Shown piece by piece: positions 9,119 to 17,353 of a stretch of DNA of 64,000 bases. Source of the DNA: Hymenobacter sp. DG01. Lineage in GTDB: Bacteria > Bacteroidota > Bacteroidia > Cytophagales > Hymenobacteraceae. A model generated the notes under the pieces. That model had not been told where the DNA came from and searched no databases. It saw only the letters and a list, made by a program, of their open reading frames with translations. The stretch lies in assembly GCF_006352025.1 (NCBI RefSeq), contig NZ_CP040936.1:3784001-3848000 (forward strand), read 5' to 3'. The position numbers were made by a program, and so were the translations under genes. How positions within the stretch are numbered: position 1 is the first letter of the stretch; every line of letters starts with the position of its first letter.

Positions 9119-9552
9119 ACAATGGTTGATATGGTTAATTAATCTGAAATGAAACCCTACCCCCGTAGGGAGGGTAAAGGCCGGAACTTTGAGTTACGCA
9201 GGCTGTTTAGCTTTTCGGCAGAGGCTTCCGGCCGCTCACAGCCAGGCATACCGGCCGGTCAAAGGCTGCTCATCCTGAGCTGCCCCAGGCGGGAAGTAAT
9301 GCCGAAAGTTTGGATTTAATTAGGGTGCTCCGCACAAGCCCCGCCGCTAGGGAGAAACCCGCCGCAATGGCGCGCAGCAGGTGGTGGCTTATCGGAGATG
9401 CTTATTGATTAAAGTGAAGTCAGGTGAAAAAAGAGCAAGTCAAATAGGATCTATTTTATAAATAGGGGGTGCGAATTACGTACAAAAAACCAGGAGTAGC
9501 TAAGACCGCGTCAGGTTCTTTGGCCAATAATATTTTTCATAGTTCAAGTCCA
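9119..9552. other. Intergenic region, nothing firm
   Basis: This 434-base gap lies between the divergent CotH and metallophosphatase genes and must contain both promoters. I see AT-rich sequence at about 9420-9470 and 9520-9545 but no element matching TTTG-N19-TAnnTTTG, no riboswitch and no ORF with plausible coding character. Confidence 0.4.
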
Positions 9553-10680
9553 ATGAATTTCCAGTTCCGCGGTATTTTCTGGTGCGTTTGGCTCCTGCTG
9601 GTTTCCGGCCTGCTGCCCCTTTCAGCCCACGCACAGCGCTTTGCCGCCATCGGGGATTATGGCTATGCCGGCCCGGCCGAGCGCGACGTAGCCGACCTGG
9701 TAAAAAGCTGGGACCCGGATTTCATCATTACCCTCGGCGACAACAACTATGATTATGGCGACTCTCTGACCATTGACCAGAACATTGGTCAATACTACCA
9801 CGCCTACATTCATCAGTACAAGGGCCGCTACGGTCCCAGCGCTTCTACCAACCGGTTCTTTCCCTCCCTCGGCAACCACGACTACTACACGCGCAACGGC
9901 GAGGCCTACCGCGACTACTTTACGCTGCCCGGCAATGGCCGCTACTATGATTTTGTGCGGGGCAACGTACACTTCTTCGCGCTCAACAGCGACCCAAACG
10001 AGCCCGACGGCATTGATGCCGATTCACGGCAGGCACAATGGCTACGCACGGCGCTGGCGGCTTCCAAATCACGCTGGAAAGTGGTGTATCTGCACCACGC
10101 CCCCTACTCCTCCGGAGCACACGGCAGCTCCCAGGTAATGCAGTGGCCTTTCCAGCAGTGGGGCGCTTCCATGGTACTGGCTGGCCACGACCACCACTAC
10201 GAGCGGCTGATGGTGGATGGGCTGCCCTACTTTGTGAATGGCCTTGGGGGCCGGAGCTTGTACCGGGTGAAAACCCAGCGCCTGCCGCAAAGCCAGCTTG
10301 TATTTAACGCCGATTACGGAGCCATGCTCCTGACCGCCACTTCCGACAGTCTGGCCCTGCAGTTCTTTACCCGCAAACGGACCCTGATTGACACCTACGT
10401 GCTGCACCGGGCCCCCAGTCCCGTTGCCAAGCTCTACCTTACTGGCCCCAACCCCTTCCAGACGGATACCCGCCTGGAGTTTTATCTGCCAGCGGCCTCC
10501 GTGGTTAAGCTGCGGGTTATCAATGCCATCGGGCAGGAAGTGGCCCGCCTCTACGATGGCCCCGCTACCCGGGGCTGGCACGAGCTAAACTGGCTGCGCA
10601 ACTCCCTGCCGGCCGGGCTGTACTACCTGCAGCTAACGGGCAATGGCCTCTCGCAGGTAGAGCAGGTCGTTATACAGTAA
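9553..10680 (+). CDS. Secreted metallophosphatase (acid phosphatase type 5-like) with T9SS domain
   Basis: This protein of about 375 residues has a Sec signal peptide ending at SAHAQ. The phosphatase core has metal-binding blocks in order: IGDYGYAG, ITLGDNNYDYG, SLGNHDYY, VVYLHHAPYSSG and VLAGHDHHYER. These are the Asp, Asn and His ligands of the purple acid phosphatase-like calcineurin superfamily. It probably hydrolyses phosphomonoesters outside the cell. The last 80 residues (LTGPNPFQTDTRLEF onward) form a T9SS sorting domain. The ATG at 9553 was preferred over a GTG at 9469 because the signal peptide follows it directly. It is transcribed alone, with a terminator overlapping its stop codon. 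Confidence 0.9.
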   Translation: MNFQFRGIFWCVWLLLVSGLLPLSAHAQRFAAIGDYGYAGPAERDVADLVKSWDPDFIITLGDNNYDYGDSLTIDQNIGQYYHAYIHQYKGRYGPSASTNRFFPSLGNHDYYTRNGEAYRDYFTLPGNGRYYDFVRGNVHFFALNSDPNEPDGIDADSRQAQWLRTALAASKSRWKVVYLHHAPYSSGAHGSSQVMQWPFQQWGASMVLAGHDHHYERLMVDGLPYFVNGLGGRSLYRVKTQRLPQSQLVFNADYGAMLLTATSDSLALQFFTRKRTLIDTYVLHRAPSPVAKLYLTGPNPFQTDTRLEFYLPAASVVKLRVINAIGQEVARLYDGPATRGWHELNWLRNSLPAGLYYLQLTGNGLSQVEQVVIQ

Positions 10681-10721
10681 ACAACGAGGGCCGGCAGATA
10701 ACTGCCGGCCCTCGTTGTTTA
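10678..10721 (+). terminator. Terminator overlapping the phosphatase stop codon
   Basis: Two 19-base arms are perfectly complementary around a six-base loop. The left arm includes the TAA stop codon and the right arm ends in GTTGTTTA. The convergent nrdB gene ends 44 bases further on and may share it. Confidence 0.88.
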
Positions 10722-10764
10722 TTTGGGTTTGGTGGAGCCGCTGTAATAAGCGGCCGCCCGACGG

Positions 10765-11727
10765 TTAAAAGTCCTCGTCCAGGGAAAAGGCGTTCGATGT
10801 CCGCTCGCTCAGGACGCCGGCCTTCTGGTACTCACCCACACGCTTCTCGAAGAAGTTGGTTTTGCCCTGCAGCGAAATCATCTCCATGAAGTCGAAGGGG
10901 TTGGTAGCACCGTAGATCTTGCTGTAGCCCAGGGCATCGAGCAGGCGGTCAGCCACAAACTCAATGTACTGCGACATGAGCTGGGCGTTCATGCCAATCA
11001 GGTTTACGGGCAGTGCGTCGGTCACGAACTCCTGCTCAATCTGCACCGCGTCGCGGATGATTTCGTGCACGCGGGCTTCGGGCAGCTTGTTTACCAGGTG
11101 GTCTTTGTAGAGCAGGCAGGCGAAGTCGCAGTGCAGTCCTTCGTCGCGGGAAATCAGCTCGTTAGAGAAAGTCAGCCCCGGCATCAGGCCACGCTTCTTC
11201 AGCCAGAAGATAGAGCAGAACGAGCCCGAGAAGAAGATACCTTCCACGGCAGCAAAGGCAATCAGGCGCTCTGTGAAGTTCTCCGAGTTGATCCATTTAA
11301 TAGCCCACTCGCCTTTCTTTTTCACGCACGGTACTGTTTCCAGGGCGTTGAAGAGGTGGTCTTTCTGTTTGGCGTCCTTGATGTAGGTGTCAATCAGCAG
11401 GGAGTAGGTTTCCGAGTGGATGTTTTCCATCATCACCTGGAAGCCGTAGAAGCAGCGGGCCTCGGCCATCTGCACCTCCTGCATAAAATTCACGGCCAAG
11501 TTCTCGTTCACGATGCCGTCGGAGGCAGCGAAGAAGGCCAGCACATGGCTGATGAAGTGCCGCTCCCCGTCGTTGAGCGAATCCCAGTCCTTCTGGTCCT
11601 GACCCAGGTCAATTTCCTCAGCCGTCCAGAACGAGGCCTCGGCCTTCTTATACATCTGCCACACATCGTTGTGCTGAATGGGGAAGAGGACGAAGCGGTT
11701 AGGGTTCTCAGTAAGCAGAGGTTCCAT
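10765..11727 (-). CDS. nrdB: Ribonucleoside-diphosphate reductase beta subunit (class Ia)
   Basis: This 320-residue radical subunit partners NrdA. The di-iron and radical residues can be placed by spacing: Asp70, Glu101-x2-His104, the tyrosyl radical Tyr108 three residues on, Glu162, and Glu196-x2-His199. The presence of Tyr108 indicates a tyrosyl-radical type rather than a Phe-substituted Ic enzyme. The C-terminal [10 protein letters not shown] tail would dock on NrdA. It is on the same strand as nrdA but separated by CotH and an opposite-strand phosphatase gene, so it has its own promoter. A DnaA-box cluster lies about 170-290 bases upstream, reminiscent of DnaA control of nrdAB in Escherichia coli. 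Confidence 0.97.
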   Translation of the reverse strand: MEPLLTENPNRFVLFPIQHNDVWQMYKKAEASFWTAEEIDLGQDQKDWDSLNDGERHFISHVLAFFAASDGIVNENLAVNFMQEVQMAEARCFYGFQVMMENIHSETYSLLIDTYIKDAKQKDHLFNALETVPCVKKKGEWAIKWINSENFTERLIAFAAVEGIFFSGSFCSIFWLKKRGLMPGLTFSNELISRDEGLHCDFACLLYKDHLVNKLPEARVHEIIRDAVQIEQEFVTDALPVNLIGMNAQLMSQYIEFVADRLLDALGYSKIYGATNPFDFMEMISLQGKTNFFEKRVGEYQKAGVLSERTSNAFSLDEDF

Positions 11728-11835
11728 GGCAACAAGAGTAAAATGATAAGTGCAAAAGCGTCCGGCCGCGAGGCCAGCGGTGGGCTAACCCACCCGCAAA
11801 GCCGAATGTTTAGACTGTTGCGGTCCAGCCGAAGC

Positions 11836-11843
11836 CAAAGATA
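11836..11843 (-). promoter_or_regulatory. Candidate nrdB -7 promoter element
   Basis: On the minus strand this reads TATCTTTG, matching TAnnTTTG, and would give a leader of about 100 bases. No TTTG is at the ideal -33 distance, so the call is tentative. Confidence 0.4.
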
Positions 11844-11897
11844 AACCCCACTGTCGGGAAGCTAGGACGTAGCACCGCTTTTTTGTGTGTTAATTTT

Positions 11898-12020
11898 TGT
11901 GTATAACTCTAAGCTCCTGAACATTGACCCTAGGGCGTGCAAAGCGGCTTTTGGAGAGAACCGGCCTGGGATAAGAAAAGTTATCCACATTTTGCTTGTG
12001 GATAATTGCGGTTGTCCACA
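11898..12020. other. DnaA-box cluster, candidate oriC
   Basis: Three exact matches to TTATNCACA occur: minus strand at 11898-11906 (TTATACACA), plus at 11981-11989 (TTATCCACA) and minus at 11997-12005 (TTATCCACA). A one-mismatch box, TTGTCCACA, follows at 12012-12020. Two are only 7 bases apart and inverted, and AT-rich tracts flank both ends (about 11878-11907 and 12019-12032). The cluster lies in the 448-base gap between divergent nrdB and rplU, both transcribed away from it. This suits either a replication origin or DnaA regulation of the flanking promoters. No dnaA gene is nearby. Confidence 0.65.
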
Positions 12021-12111
12021 AAAAAATTATTCGCGTACCCGCCAGCGCGTTCCTGCTTATGCTCCGCAGAAGCCTCGGGAAGGCGGGAGCAATGAGGTTT
12101 AGTGAGTTAGG

Positions 12112-12143
12112 TTTGGATTTGTAAAATCATCCTTCTACTTTTG
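12112..12143 (+). promoter_or_regulatory. rplU promoter
   Basis: TTTG at 12112-12115 and TACTTTTG at 12136-12143 are separated by 20 bases, a close fit to the Bacteroidetes primary sigma consensus of TTTG, about 19-20 bases, then TAnnTTTG. Transcription would start near 12150, about 25 bases before the rplU ATG. Confidence 0.75.
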
Positions 12144-12175
12144 CCTTCCATTTTTCAGAAACCGCGAAGACGCCG

Positions 12176-12481
12176 ATGTACGCAATTGTCAACATAGCTG
12201 GGAAGCAGACCAAGGTCGAAGCCAATAAATTTGTATACGCCCACCGTTTGGCTGGCAACGTCGGCGACACCGTGGAGCTGGGCAAGGCCCTGCTGACCGA
12301 TAACGAAGGAACCATCACTATTGGCGCTCCTGAGCTGGACGTTACCGTAACCGGTACCATCCTGGCTCACGTGAAGGGCGACAAGGTTCTTGTATTCAAG
12401 AAGAAGCGCCGTAAGGGCTACAAGAAGCTGAACGGTCACCGTCAGCAGTTCACCAAAGTACTGATCAACAGCATCGGGTAA
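12176..12481 (+). CDS. rplU: 50S ribosomal protein L21
   Basis: bL21 is a 101-residue 23S rRNA-binding protein of the large subunit. The sequence shows the family start MYAIVNIAGKQTKVE, the central ALLTDNEGTITIGAP turn, and the basic KKRRKGYKKLNGHRQQFT signature near residues 74-92. The length is typical. It is the first gene of the standard rplU-rpmA operon and is preceded by a good Bacteroidetes promoter. The leader lacks a Shine-Dalgarno sequence, as expected for this phylum. Confidence 0.98.
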   Translation: MYAIVNIAGKQTKVEANKFVYAHRLAGNVGDTVELGKALLTDNEGTITIGAPELDVTVTGTILAHVKGDKVLVFKKKRRKGYKKLNGHRQQFTKVLINSIG

Positions 12482-12579
12482 TTAAGCTGCCTGTGTGTGT
12501 TGCTAGTTGCCAGTCTGTGTAAGATGTGGCAACAATAGCCTAGCAACCGGCAACTGATAACTCTCAACTTAACAATACC

Positions 12580-12864
12580 ATGGCACACAAGAAAGGCGTA
12601 GGTAGCTCTAACAACGGTCGTGAATCGCATTCCAAGCGTCTCGGCGTGAAAATCTTCGGTGGTCAAGGCATCATCGCCGGCAACATCATCGTTCGTCAGC
12701 GTGGCACCAAGCACCACCCCGGCCAGAACGTGGGCATCGGCAAAGACCACACCCTGTTCGCTATGATTGACGGCACGGTAGAGTTCCGTAAGGGCCGCAA
12801 AGACCGTTCGTTCGTATCGGTAGTTCCCGTTACAGAAGTAGCTGAGGCAGCCGTAGCCGAGTAG
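12580..12864 (+). CDS. rpmA: 50S ribosomal protein L27
   Basis: bL27 sits at the peptidyl-transferase centre. The 94-residue sequence has the diagnostic [16 protein letters not shown] start, [24 protein letters not shown] and [11 protein letters not shown] blocks. It begins directly MAHKK, without the cleaved N-terminal extension seen in Firmicutes. The 98-base spacer after rplU contains an imperfect inverted repeat of AGTTGCCAG-type words. An intrinsic terminator follows the gene. Confidence 0.98.
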   Translation: MAHKKGVGSSNNGRESHSKRLGVKIFGGQGIIAGNIIVRQRGTKHHPGQNVGIGKDHTLFAMIDGTVEFRKGRKDRSFVSVVPVTEVAEAAVAE

Positions 12865-12912
12865 TCGCGGAGCGACTGATAGAACCTTCGGATTATCCGG
12901 AATTTTGAGCAG

Positions 12913-12943
12913 AAGGGACCGTCCGCAAGGGCTGTCCCTTTTT
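12913..12943 (+). terminator. Terminator of the rplU-rpmA operon
   Basis: AAGGGAC pairs with GTCCCTT around a 14-base loop and is followed by a T run. The remainder of 12865-13110 shows nothing I can identify. Confidence 0.75.
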
Positions 12944-13110
12944 GCGTTGAGCTTCCTTCATCGGGTGCTGTAGGGAATTTTCTCCTGCGTTGGAAACCAC
13001 AGGGTAGCCTTTGCGCAGGGGCCTAGAAGTAGGCAACCTTGCACGGGTAGTGTGTTAAGACCAAGCATAGAGCCGTGCCCAATCGTACTCCGCCTCTCTG
13101 GGATAGGGGT

Positions 13111-13151
13111 AAAAAACAGCGACCCGGCTGCCGTGGAGGCAACCGGGTCGC
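13111..13151 (-). terminator. Original tRNA-fMet terminator, now stranded at attL
   Basis: On the minus strand GCGACCCGG pairs with CCGGGTCGC, with four further inner pairs, followed by TGTTTTTT. It lies three bases from the 17-base duplicate of the tRNA 3' end. Before integration it would have been directly downstream of tRNA-fMet; now 6.6 kb of inserted DNA separates them. Confidence 0.75.
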
Positions 13152-13154
13152 TTG

Positions 13155-13171
13155 AGGTAGCGGGGACTGGA
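13155..13171 (-). repeat. attL core
   Basis: AGGTAGCGGGGACTGGA is identical to the tRNA-fMet 3' end at 19741-19757; similarity drops immediately beyond it. It is the left junction of the integrative element. Confidence 0.85.
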
Positions 13172-13296
13172 TTGCAACCTATAATCTAGCCCTATACCAA
13201 GTCAGACATAAAAACGCTTTCAAGCCGCTATAAAGGCTGTTTTGTGTGTTTGCGTTGTCGGAATAAGTGGGACAAAATCGGATTAAATCGGATTTA

Positions 13297-13314
13297 TTGT
13301 CCTATATACTGTCC
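13297..13314 (+). promoter_or_regulatory. Candidate integrase arm-type site, left
   Basis: TTGTCCTATATACTGTCC matches TTGTCCTACAAACTGTCC at 19678-19695 in 16 of 18 positions. It sits just upstream of the integrase gene with a further inverted half (TAGGACA, 13319-13325) beside it. A site near each end suggests recombinase or excisionase binding, or an operator. Confidence 0.5.
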
Positions 13315-13365
13315 TACATAGGACAAAGCCACATACCTTAGGAGTGGCAATAAAGCTGCTCCAAT

Positions 13366-14649
13366 ATGTCTAAAATATCGTTCCTGCTCTCTGCTCCCGG
13401 TGCAGACAAACCTACCCCTATCTTCTGCTTCCTCAGCTTCAATGGGCGACGTGTGAAGGTATACGCCAACCGCTCTATTCACCCCAAACAGTGGGACGCG
13501 AAGGAACGCCGCGCCCTGACTAGAGGCTACCCACGCAACGGCGCAATAAACGATTGGCTGGAACTGCTGACGAAGCGGCTTACTACCTGCTACGATACCC
13601 ACGCCGCCGCTGGCACCGCACCCACGGCGGCCGAGTTGCGGGCACTTGCCGAAACTGAGGAAGCAGAAGAACCCGCGCCGCTAGCTGATGCACCTCAGAA
13701 GTTCTGGCAGCAGTACGACGAATGGGTAGCCTACACTCGCGCCGCTGGCACCGTGCGTACAGCACAAGCTCACGCCACGGCGGGCCGCCACCTTCGGGAG
13801 TTTGCCGAGGCCAACGGCTACGCTATTGACTTTGATACCCTCACCCCAGCAATGGGTGACCGTTGGTCTGCTTACCTGCTGAACGTGGCCCGCCTGACTG
13901 ATAACACCATCAACAAGCATCTAGGGCGGCTCAAAGCCTTTATGAAGTGGGCCGGTAAGCGGGGCTATACCGAAAGCACCGCACTTGACCGGGTAAGTTG
14001 GGCACGTAGGGAGCCAGACGTAATAGCCCTGAGTGCCGCCGAGCTGGCTGCTTTGGAATCCTTACCGCTGCCTGCTGGCTCCCGGCTGGAAAAGGGCCGT
14101 GCTTGGTTTCTGCTGGCCTGCTACACTGGCCTGCGGTATTCCGACCTAGTGAGCATCCGGCCCCAGCACCTACGGCCCGCCACCGAGAAGCTGCCGGCTC
14201 ATCTGCGCCTGACTGCCAAGAAAACCCGCGCCGTGGTGAACGTGCCCCTGAGCGCCGCCGCCCTGGCAATCGTAAACCGGCTGCTGGCAGGCGAACTAGA
14301 TACGCTGAAAAATCAGCCTATCACCAACCCGGTACTGAACCGCTTTCTGAAAGAGTTGGGCCAACTGGCCGGGATTGATTCGCCGGTAGAGGTTATCCGC
14401 TACCGGGGAGGGGTGGCGGATGTGACGACGTGCCCTAAGTATGAGAAGCTGACGGTACACACGGCCCGCCGTACGTTCGTAACCCTAAACTTGGGCAAGG
14501 GTATGAGTGCCGAGTTCGTAATGAAGCTGACCGGCCACACGTCGTACAAATCATTCCAGCGGTACGTGAACCTCACGCCTCAGCGAGTGGCTGAGGAGTT
14601 TGCCCGATTCCACGAAATGCCAGCTTTGAAAACGTCTCCCAATGAGTGA
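13366..14649 (+). CDS. int: Tyrosine recombinase (integrase)
   Basis: This 427-residue site-specific recombinase is the integrase of the element. Residues about 1-100 form the Bacteroidetes-type arm-binding domain (FNGRRVKVYANRSIHPKQWD), about 110-205 the SAM-like core-binding domain, and about 220-415 the catalytic domain. The catalytic set is complete: Arg257 in TGLRYSD, Lys in TAKKTR (285-286), His365-x2-Arg368 in HTAR, His391 in TGHTS and nucleophile Tyr400. It lies next to attL and reads into the element. The next gene overlaps its last eight bases, so they are co-transcribed and perhaps translationally coupled. Confidence 0.95.
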   Translation: MSKISFLLSAPGADKPTPIFCFLSFNGRRVKVYANRSIHPKQWDAKERRALTRGYPRNGAINDWLELLTKRLTTCYDTHAAAGTAPTAAELRALAETEEAEEPAPLADAPQKFWQQYDEWVAYTRAAGTVRTAQAHATAGRHLREFAEANGYAIDFDTLTPAMGDRWSAYLLNVARLTDNTINKHLGRLKAFMKWAGKRGYTESTALDRVSWARREPDVIALSAAELAALESLPLPAGSRLEKGRAWFLLACYTGLRYSDLVSIRPQHLRPATEKLPAHLRLTAKKTRAVVNVPLSAAALAIVNRLLAGELDTLKNQPITNPVLNRFLKELGQLAGIDSPVEVIRYRGGVADVTTCPKYEKLTVHTARRTFVTLNLGKGMSAEFVMKLTGHTSYKSFQRYVNLTPQRVAEEFARFHEMPALKTSPNE

Positions 14650-15742
14650 TTACCTGCAAAGGCTACAAGAGCGGCAAGCTGTTGCGGAGGATTTCGACCG
14701 GGCAATGGTTGAACGCTATGGAACTGCCGCGCACGACTGTACCACTTGGGAGGATTTTGCAGCGCAGGATTATTTGGACTGGCGAAGCAACGCCGTTAAT
14801 CCAAACTTCAACCAAGCAAAAGGACGTCCTTTTGAATTTTGTATAGATGAATACACAGGCAAATTAGCTGAATTCCCGTCCCCACTGCCACACAGCCCCA
14901 AGTTCTTGCACCGCTTCTGTGAGTTGATAACTGGCCGTTCCGTAGATATTATCCCGACGCTGGAATGGCTATTTGACGCGAAAGACGAAGCGGATACAGA
15001 CTATATCTTGGGGTTAGTGTCTGATATAGAGAAGGCGGTGAGAGATTCCCAATGGCTTTATTCTGCTAATGGGCTGGGAAGGCTTTGCCCTATTATAATG
15101 GACTTTTCAGGCGAATTGAGCCCGTTGCCAACTCGTGCAAAAGCATCTTTAGTCTTGAGTAAGACAGCCGCTGAGGACAAGCGGAATAAAGACAGTATTG
15201 GGGCTGCTTATGCTTGGCAGTATATGCAAAGCGGGGTGCCGTTGTTCGATTGTCAGGAGTTGAGGGACGGGATAGGAACCGTACGCAATTGGCTGAGTAG
15301 ACAAAAGAAGGAATCAACTATACCGGATTCTACCGATGCTCCAAGCTCAGGCCCGACTTACGGAAACTTCTACGATGCGCTTATAGGTGGATTTACTCCC
15401 GAACTCCTGAACGCATTATTAGGCAGCCAGCACTTAGGCATGTATGACTTTGAAAATCATCGACCTACACTCGCCGCAAAATCGGGGGCTTGGGCTAGTT
15501 TGTTTTGGGCATTAAAGCTTCGGAGTCTAATATCTTGGGAGCTGTCTGCTGCGGAAGGCGCAAACCTACTTAAAAGTACGTTTGGAACTGGTCCAAGTAA
15601 GACTAGGATTACTGATGTAGGCCGCGACAATGTTGATACTGTAACCCAGTCCCCAGTCAAAGGCACAAAGGTTGACCAGATATATACAAAGCTGGGAGAG
15701 CCAGCAATGCAACCGCAAAAAACACCCTCATCCGATAAGTAA
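14642..15742 (+). CDS. Unknown element-encoded protein
   Basis: This 366-residue soluble protein overlaps the integrase stop by eight bases. I recognise no family. It has no signal peptide or membrane segment. The N-terminal 40 residues are helical and charged, the middle is Trp/Asp-rich, and a helical C-terminal part contains FYDALIGGFTPELLNALLGS and SGAWASLFWALKLRSLI. The last 45 residues look disordered. Its base composition is visibly lower in G+C than the integrase and Rep genes, so it may have entered separately as cargo. Translational coupling to the integrase could mean a recombination or maintenance function; a defence cargo is equally possible. Confidence 0.7.
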   Translation: MSDYLQRLQERQAVAEDFDRAMVERYGTAAHDCTTWEDFAAQDYLDWRSNAVNPNFNQAKGRPFEFCIDEYTGKLAEFPSPLPHSPKFLHRFCELITGRSVDIIPTLEWLFDAKDEADTDYILGLVSDIEKAVRDSQWLYSANGLGRLCPIIMDFSGELSPLPTRAKASLVLSKTAAEDKRNKDSIGAAYAWQYMQSGVPLFDCQELRDGIGTVRNWLSRQKKESTIPDSTDAPSSGPTYGNFYDALIGGFTPELLNALLGSQHLGMYDFENHRPTLAAKSGAWASLFWALKLRSLISWELSAAEGANLLKSTFGTGPSKTRITDVGRDNVDTVTQSPVKGTKVDQIYTKLGEPAMQPQKTPSSDK

Positions 15743-15868
15743 ACAGGCCGGAACAGGTCTTTTCAGTTCGGCCCATTTTGACCCATTGGATGGGCTCAGA
15801 TTGCGTCGTCATTACTGCACAGCCCTACCGGACGCTCCGAACGGGTATTCCTCAGGATGACGGTATAA

Positions 15869-16180
15869 ATGCAAACTGTGATTACGGCCGGTATCACCCC
15901 GGCAGAATTAGTAGAGCTATTCCGCCCGATGTTGCGGTTTGAGCTGGGTCAGCTTCTGGCAGAATCTGCGGCCCCAGCCCCCGAGGTCGAAGAATTGCTT
16001 ACGGTACGCGAAGCTGCAAAGCTGCTCGACGTGTGCCAGCAAACGGTACACGATTGGAAGCGTCGTGGGATGCTGCCGTACCACAAGATGGGCGGGCGCA
16101 CCTACCTGAAACGCGCCGACCTGCTGAACGCGCTGCAAAGCCACCAGCGCACGGTGAAGCCTAGCCGCAAGTCTGCGTAA
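15869..16180 (+). CDS. HTH DNA-binding protein, excisionase-like
   Basis: This 103-residue protein has a MerR/excisionase-type helix-turn-helix at about residues 45-95: LLTVREAAKLLDVCQQTVHD, the wing WKRRGMLPYHKMGGRTYLK, and the recognition-helix end RADLLNAL. Such proteins act as excisionases or small regulators beside tyrosine integrases in Bacteroidetes elements. The N-terminal 40 residues are hydrophobic-helical and could dimerise. The rep gene starts only six bases after its stop, so the two form a transcription unit. Confidence 0.85.
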   Translation: MQTVITAGITPAELVELFRPMLRFELGQLLAESAAPAPEVEELLTVREAAKLLDVCQQTVHDWKRRGMLPYHKMGGRTYLKRADLLNALQSHQRTVKPSRKSA

Positions 16181-16186
16181 AGGCCG

Positions 16187-17110
16187 ATGTACGACAACCT
16201 GAACGCCCGTTCTTCCTTGCCCGACGAGGAAGCGGAAAAGGCCCTTGCTTGCTCCCCTGCCTTTGCGGGCCACGATGGGGAAGCCAACGCCAAAGGCTGG
16301 CTTACAACGGAGTACAGAGGGTTACGGATTGGCTACAGACGGGAAAACAGGATGGTTCGAATCCGTGGCTCTCTACAGACTTTCCACCACGGCCACAACA
16401 TGGGCCAGTTCTCTGCCGATCAAGTGCGGCAAGCCTGCACCGAACTAGCCGCAGTCGTAGGACTGGCACCGGAGGCGCTGCAAATTGCGGGGCTGGAAGC
16501 GGGTGTAAATCTACCTTCTGCCGTTTCCCCGAGGCCGTTTCTAGAAAACCTAGCCAGTCACAAACGCTCCCCCTTTACCGCGACCAAGCCACCAAGAGGG
16601 GTCACGCGCCCGCTGGAATACGGGGCCTTTCACGGCGACTACTGGGTGAAGGCATACGACAAAGGCAGGTATAGCCAGCTACAGGGCCGGCCACTGCCCG
16701 CCACGGCCCCGCCGCACCTGCTACGCTTCGAGGTAGTGTATACCCGCGCCCGGCCCCTGCTACGCCTGACAGGGTTGCCCGTCCTCACGCTGGCCGACCT
16801 GCCAAAGCCCGAGGTAATGGCAGCTATCCGGGAGAACATTCTTATCCACTGGAACGCCACCGAACACCGACACCTGATGCAAGAATCCGATTTTACTGGC
16901 CTGAGCCTCTCAGATGCTGCGCTGCTGGCCCTCGCTGATAACACCGCCTTCTGGGAAGCCATGAAGAAGGAGCAGCCCGAAAGCACTTACAAGCGCAACC
17001 GGCGACGGGCAAAGGACCTGCTAGGGCAGCGGGCAACGGCCAGCCCCTACACCGACACGCTACACCAGGAGCTGGCTGGTATGGCACCTACCCCCGAGGC
17101 TCATATTTGA
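16187..17110 (+). CDS. Rolling-circle replication initiator, gene II/X-like
   Basis: This 307-residue protein resembles phage/plasmid replication proteins of the gene II/X family. Supporting blocks are RIRGSLQTFHHGHNMGQFS (about 58-76), the IAGLEAGVNLP strand (100-110), AYDKG (156-160) and LLRFEV (178-183), in the expected order. These proteins nick one strand at an origin and stay linked through a tyrosine. The catalytic residue cannot be assigned with certainty; Tyr157 in AYDKG is a candidate. With the integrase it implies an excised circular form that can replicate. The 243-base gap after it could contain the nicking origin, but none is recognisable. Confidence 0.7.
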   Translation: MYDNLNARSSLPDEEAEKALACSPAFAGHDGEANAKGWLTTEYRGLRIGYRRENRMVRIRGSLQTFHHGHNMGQFSADQVRQACTELAAVVGLAPEALQIAGLEAGVNLPSAVSPRPFLENLASHKRSPFTATKPPRGVTRPLEYGAFHGDYWVKAYDKGRYSQLQGRPLPATAPPHLLRFEVVYTRARPLLRLTGLPVLTLADLPKPEVMAAIRENILIHWNATEHRHLMQESDFTGLSLSDAALLALADNTAFWEAMKKEQPESTYKRNRRRAKDLLGQRATASPYTDTLHQELAGMAPTPEAHI

Positions 17111-17353
17111 CCCCTGTTTCCACGCATGTAATCATCTGGAATCCCTCACCCTCCGCTACCCCGGCTAAGCCCTTCCCACAGCAAGGAGAATGGGCCACCC
17201 ACAGCGCAGCGAGTACGTGGTAAGCGCAGCGTAAAGGCTTGCTGACTTTGCTTCCGTTGTGTAATCCGCCCCCGTAGCCCACGCGCTACACCCCATCCCC
17301 TGATTTATTGATTCACCCATCGGAGCCCCCAAAACGGGCACCCTGGCCTAACC

